This document shows positions 62,143 through 64,000 of a DNA stretch of 64,000 nt, in pieces. The notes beneath the pieces are model-generated. The model was not told where the DNA came from and did no database searches. It saw nothing but the letters and a program-made list of their open reading frames with translations. The stretch's first letter is position 1. Each line of letters starts with the position of its first letter. The translations under genes were made by a program, and so were the position numbers. This stretch comes from JAIYCX01 sp964353175 (lineage in GTDB: Bacteria > Bdellovibrionota_C > UBA2361 > SZUA-149 > DAOLCO01): positions 1 to 64,000 of the forward strand of contig CAYGUX010000013.1 of assembly GCA_964353175.1 (NCBI GenBank), given 5' to 3'.

Positions 62143-63207
62143 AAAGCCTAGTAACATTCCTCCACCTAGGACAATCATTACGACAATCAATATTGGATAT
62201 GAGTATTCATACTCCAGTTCAGGCATATACTTAAAGTTCATTCCGTAAATGCCCGCGAAAAAAGACAAGGGTATAAAAATAGTTGAGATAACAGTAAGTA
62301 CTTTCATCACATCATTCAACTTATTGCTCATACTAGAGAGATACACATCCATAAAACCTGAGGCTAATTCTCTGTAGTTTTCAACTACATCAATAATCTC
62401 AATCACATGATCATACACATCCCTAAAGTATGTATTAGTAGTTTTATTTATATTCTTAAACTCATCTCTTATTAGAGAACTAAAAATTTCTCTCTGAGGC
62501 CATATTGCTCGCCTTAGTCCTAAAAGCTGTCTCCTAGCATGATATATTTCGCTTAATATTTCCTTTGAAGGATCAACAATCAACTCTTCCTCGATATCCT
62601 CAAGATAGTCTCCATACTTCTCTAAAATAGGAAAGTACTGATCAATGATTCTATCGGATAATGCATATGCCAAATAATCTGTTCCAGACCTCCTAAGGGC
62701 TCCCTTACTTTTTCTAAATCTATCCCTTAAAGACTCAAATACATCTCCAGGTTTTTCCTGAAACGTTAAAACGAAATTCTTCCCCAACACTATGCTTATT
62801 TGTTCTGAATCTATCTCATACTCTTCATTCATACTCATCATGTGAGTAATGATTATTGTATAATTCTCCTGTTCCTCAATCTTCGGGCGCTGTGGGACAT
62901 TAACTATATCTGATAAAGTCAACTCATGGATCGTAAACAAATCCTTAATTGCACTTAAGACCGATTCATTACTAAGGCCATCTAAATCTAACCAAACTAT
63001 TTCATCGGACTTCGCAAGAATGCCAGAAGTTGGCAACTTAAATTTACCAGATTGAACATACTCAAGAAACTCATCTCCCTTATAACTATGTTCAGTTAAA
63101 TGATCTTCGCCGTAACGCAACACATTAACCTGAACTTCTTCCTTCGATGGGTCAAACATTAGGGTCCCTGGCTGGGACCCAACAGGAGCGTAACGCCTTC
63201 TAAACAT
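62119..63207 (-). CDS. corA: CorA-family magnesium/cobalt transporter
   Basis: A pentameric Mg2+ channel. The large cytosolic N-terminal domain (to about residue 300) leads to two C-terminal membrane helices. The first is VLTVISTIFIPLSFFAGIYGMNF with the YGMN signature near 322, and the second IVVMIVLGGGMLLG precedes a short basic tail, GFKKKGWLD. At 362 residues it has usual length. It lies 8 bases downstream of pgi on the same strand. Its 3' end overlaps the terminator of the convergent SOD gene. Confidence 0.95.
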   Translation of the reverse strand: MFRRRYAPVGSQPGTLMFDPSKEEVQVNVLRYGEDHLTEHSYKGDEFLEYVQSGKFKLPTSGILAKSDEIVWLDLDGLSNESVLSAIKDLFTIHELTLSDIVNVPQRPKIEEQENYTIIITHMMSMNEEYEIDSEQISIVLGKNFVLTFQEKPGDVFESLRDRFRKSKGALRRSGTDYLAYALSDRIIDQYFPILEKYGDYLEDIEEELIVDPSKEILSEIYHARRQLLGLRRAIWPQREIFSSLIRDEFKNINKTTNTYFRDVYDHVIEIIDVVENYRELASGFMDVYLSSMSNKLNDVMKVLTVISTIFIPLSFFAGIYGMNFKYMPELEYEYSYPILIVVMIVLGGGMLLGFKKKGWLD

Positions 63208-63215
63208 CTAATTTA

Positions 63216-64000
63216 TTATTTTGAATATGAAAAAGTACTTTCTGAAGGCTTACCTAAGTCAGTCTTCTTAACATTTTCAAAATTGGTCATTAAATGCTCA
63301 AGGGTAAGATAGACTGTCTCAACATCATCTTCTATCTTCAAGGCCTTACTGATCGCATCCGCTGTGTGCTCGCCTTTATTACCAACAAGATAATTCATAA
63401 CCACCTTCTGAATCTCTACTACCTTTGTCGCAGCTTTCTTACCTGCTTCCACACCAGGTTGATGATAAGCATTGATTCTAACAAAACTGGCATAATAACC
63501 AACCGCTCTTTCAAACAGAGCTATCATTGCTCCTAGAGTTTTAGGATTTAGACTTTCAACTGAAATAGTTATTGAATCTCGTCCATTTTCATACAATGCC
63601 TTTCTAGTTCCTTGATAAAATCCAGATAAATAATCACCAGAAGTAAGCTGATCCTCAACTTGTAGATTATTAAACTTACCTGTCACGCTAGAAACATTTT
63701 CAAGAACTCTAATAAACACGGCAAAGAAATTATTTAAGCCATCCCTTAATTGCTGAATATAAGCATGTTGATCGGTAGAGCCTTTATTCCCATAAACTGC
63801 GATACCTTGATTAACTACCTTACCATCAAGGTCCTTTTCTTTCCCAACAGACTCCATAATTAACTGTTGAAGATATTTACTAAAAAGCACTAGTCTATCT
63901 TTGTAAGGAAGAATAACCATATCCTTTTCCCCCTTTCCATTCCCTGCAAAATGCCACATGAGGGAAAGCAACATAGCTGGATTTTTTAATGGATCATTCT
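63216..64000 (-). CDS. pgi: glucose-6-phosphate isomerase, C-terminal half (runs off right edge)
   Basis: Interconverts glucose-6-phosphate and fructose-6-phosphate in glycolysis. The frame is open to the window edge and reads NPAMLLSLMWHFAGNGKGEKDMVILPYKDRL. The family signatures LFSKYLQQLIMES, GNKGSTDQHAYIQQLRDG and HQPGVEAGKKAA follow; the last contains the catalytic lysine. About 261 residues of a ~530-residue enzyme are present. The internal ATG at 63974 is not the gene's start. It overlaps nothing and precedes corA by 8 bases. Confidence 0.93.
   Translation of the reverse strand, partial: NDPLKNPAMLLSLMWHFAGNGKGEKDMVILPYKDRLVLFSKYLQQLIMESVGKEKDLDGKVVNQGIAVYGNKGSTDQHAYIQQLRDGLNNFFAVFIRVLENVSSVTGKFNNLQVEDQLTSGDYLSGFYQGTRKALYENGRDSITISVESLNPKTLGAMIALFERAVGYYASFVRINAYHQPGVEAGKKAATKVVEIQKVVMNYLVGNKGEHTADAISKALKIEDDVETVYLTLEHLMTNFENVKKTDLGKPSESTFSYSK

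Overview
The window looks like an AT-rich chromosome segment from an aerobic Gram-negative heterotroph. The evidence is lipoprotein and Sec signal peptides, a Tat-exported superoxide dismutase, a CcmH-type cytochrome c maturation protein, a complex I subunit, the large NAD-dependent glutamate dehydrogenase, and a two-subunit B12-dependent acyl-CoA mutase. The CcmH variant and the mix of genes recall Deltaproteobacteria or Bdellovibrionota-like lineages. The sequence alone does not fix the taxon.

From 1 to about 45.6 kb the content is ordinary chromosome: housekeeping genes in short operons mixed with secreted and hypothetical genes. In order these are a sugar-oxidoreductase fragment, glutamate dehydrogenase facing a Ser/Thr kinase, a trypsin-like protease with a repetitive tail, a coiled-coil membrane protein, an unlinked tRNA-Ile/tRNA-Ala pair, an HNH protein, the CCA-adding enzyme and a Spondin-domain lipoprotein. 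An acyl-CoA operon follows (HIT, enoyl-CoA hydratase, acyl-CoA dehydrogenase, mutase large and small subunits). After it come cytosolic Fe/Mn SOD, a PabB-PabC fusion, a frameshifted gene with a 10-bp tandem repeat, IspF, a lytic transglycosylase, an L,D-transpeptidase-like lipoprotein lacking its cysteine, and ComF. A tight operon (thioredoxin-fold lipoprotein, REC-DHp regulator, CcmH, YqeY, CysE) is followed by TlyA, a C-terminal processing protease, a lone NuoI, RsmE, an RDD protein and a three-domain Aas-like protein next to a CocE-type hydrolase.

From 45.9 to 61.1 kb the character changes. A short, partly palindromic repeat (about 30-45 bp, nine clear sites plus one remnant, all but one half-site in the same orientation) divides this stretch into intervals. 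Most intervals hold one gene or one operon: a HEPN-like unknown plus a Shedu-family nuclease; a complete type I restriction-modification operon with a PrrC anticodon nuclease inside it; a small helical protein; a copy of the 5' end and upstream region of the neighbouring CocE gene; an unknown gene whose start codon sits in a perfect 20-bp inverted repeat; a broken RhuM gene; and a HigBA toxin-antitoxin pair beside a broken membrane gene. Gene remnants begin exactly at repeat edges, so the repeats appear to mark recombination junctions. This is a defence island with a cassette-like layout, and no integrase or transposase is visible in the window.

After 61.3 kb ordinary chromosome resumes with a Tat-signal superoxide dismutase, CorA, and the 3' part of glucose-6-phosphate isomerase running off the right edge.
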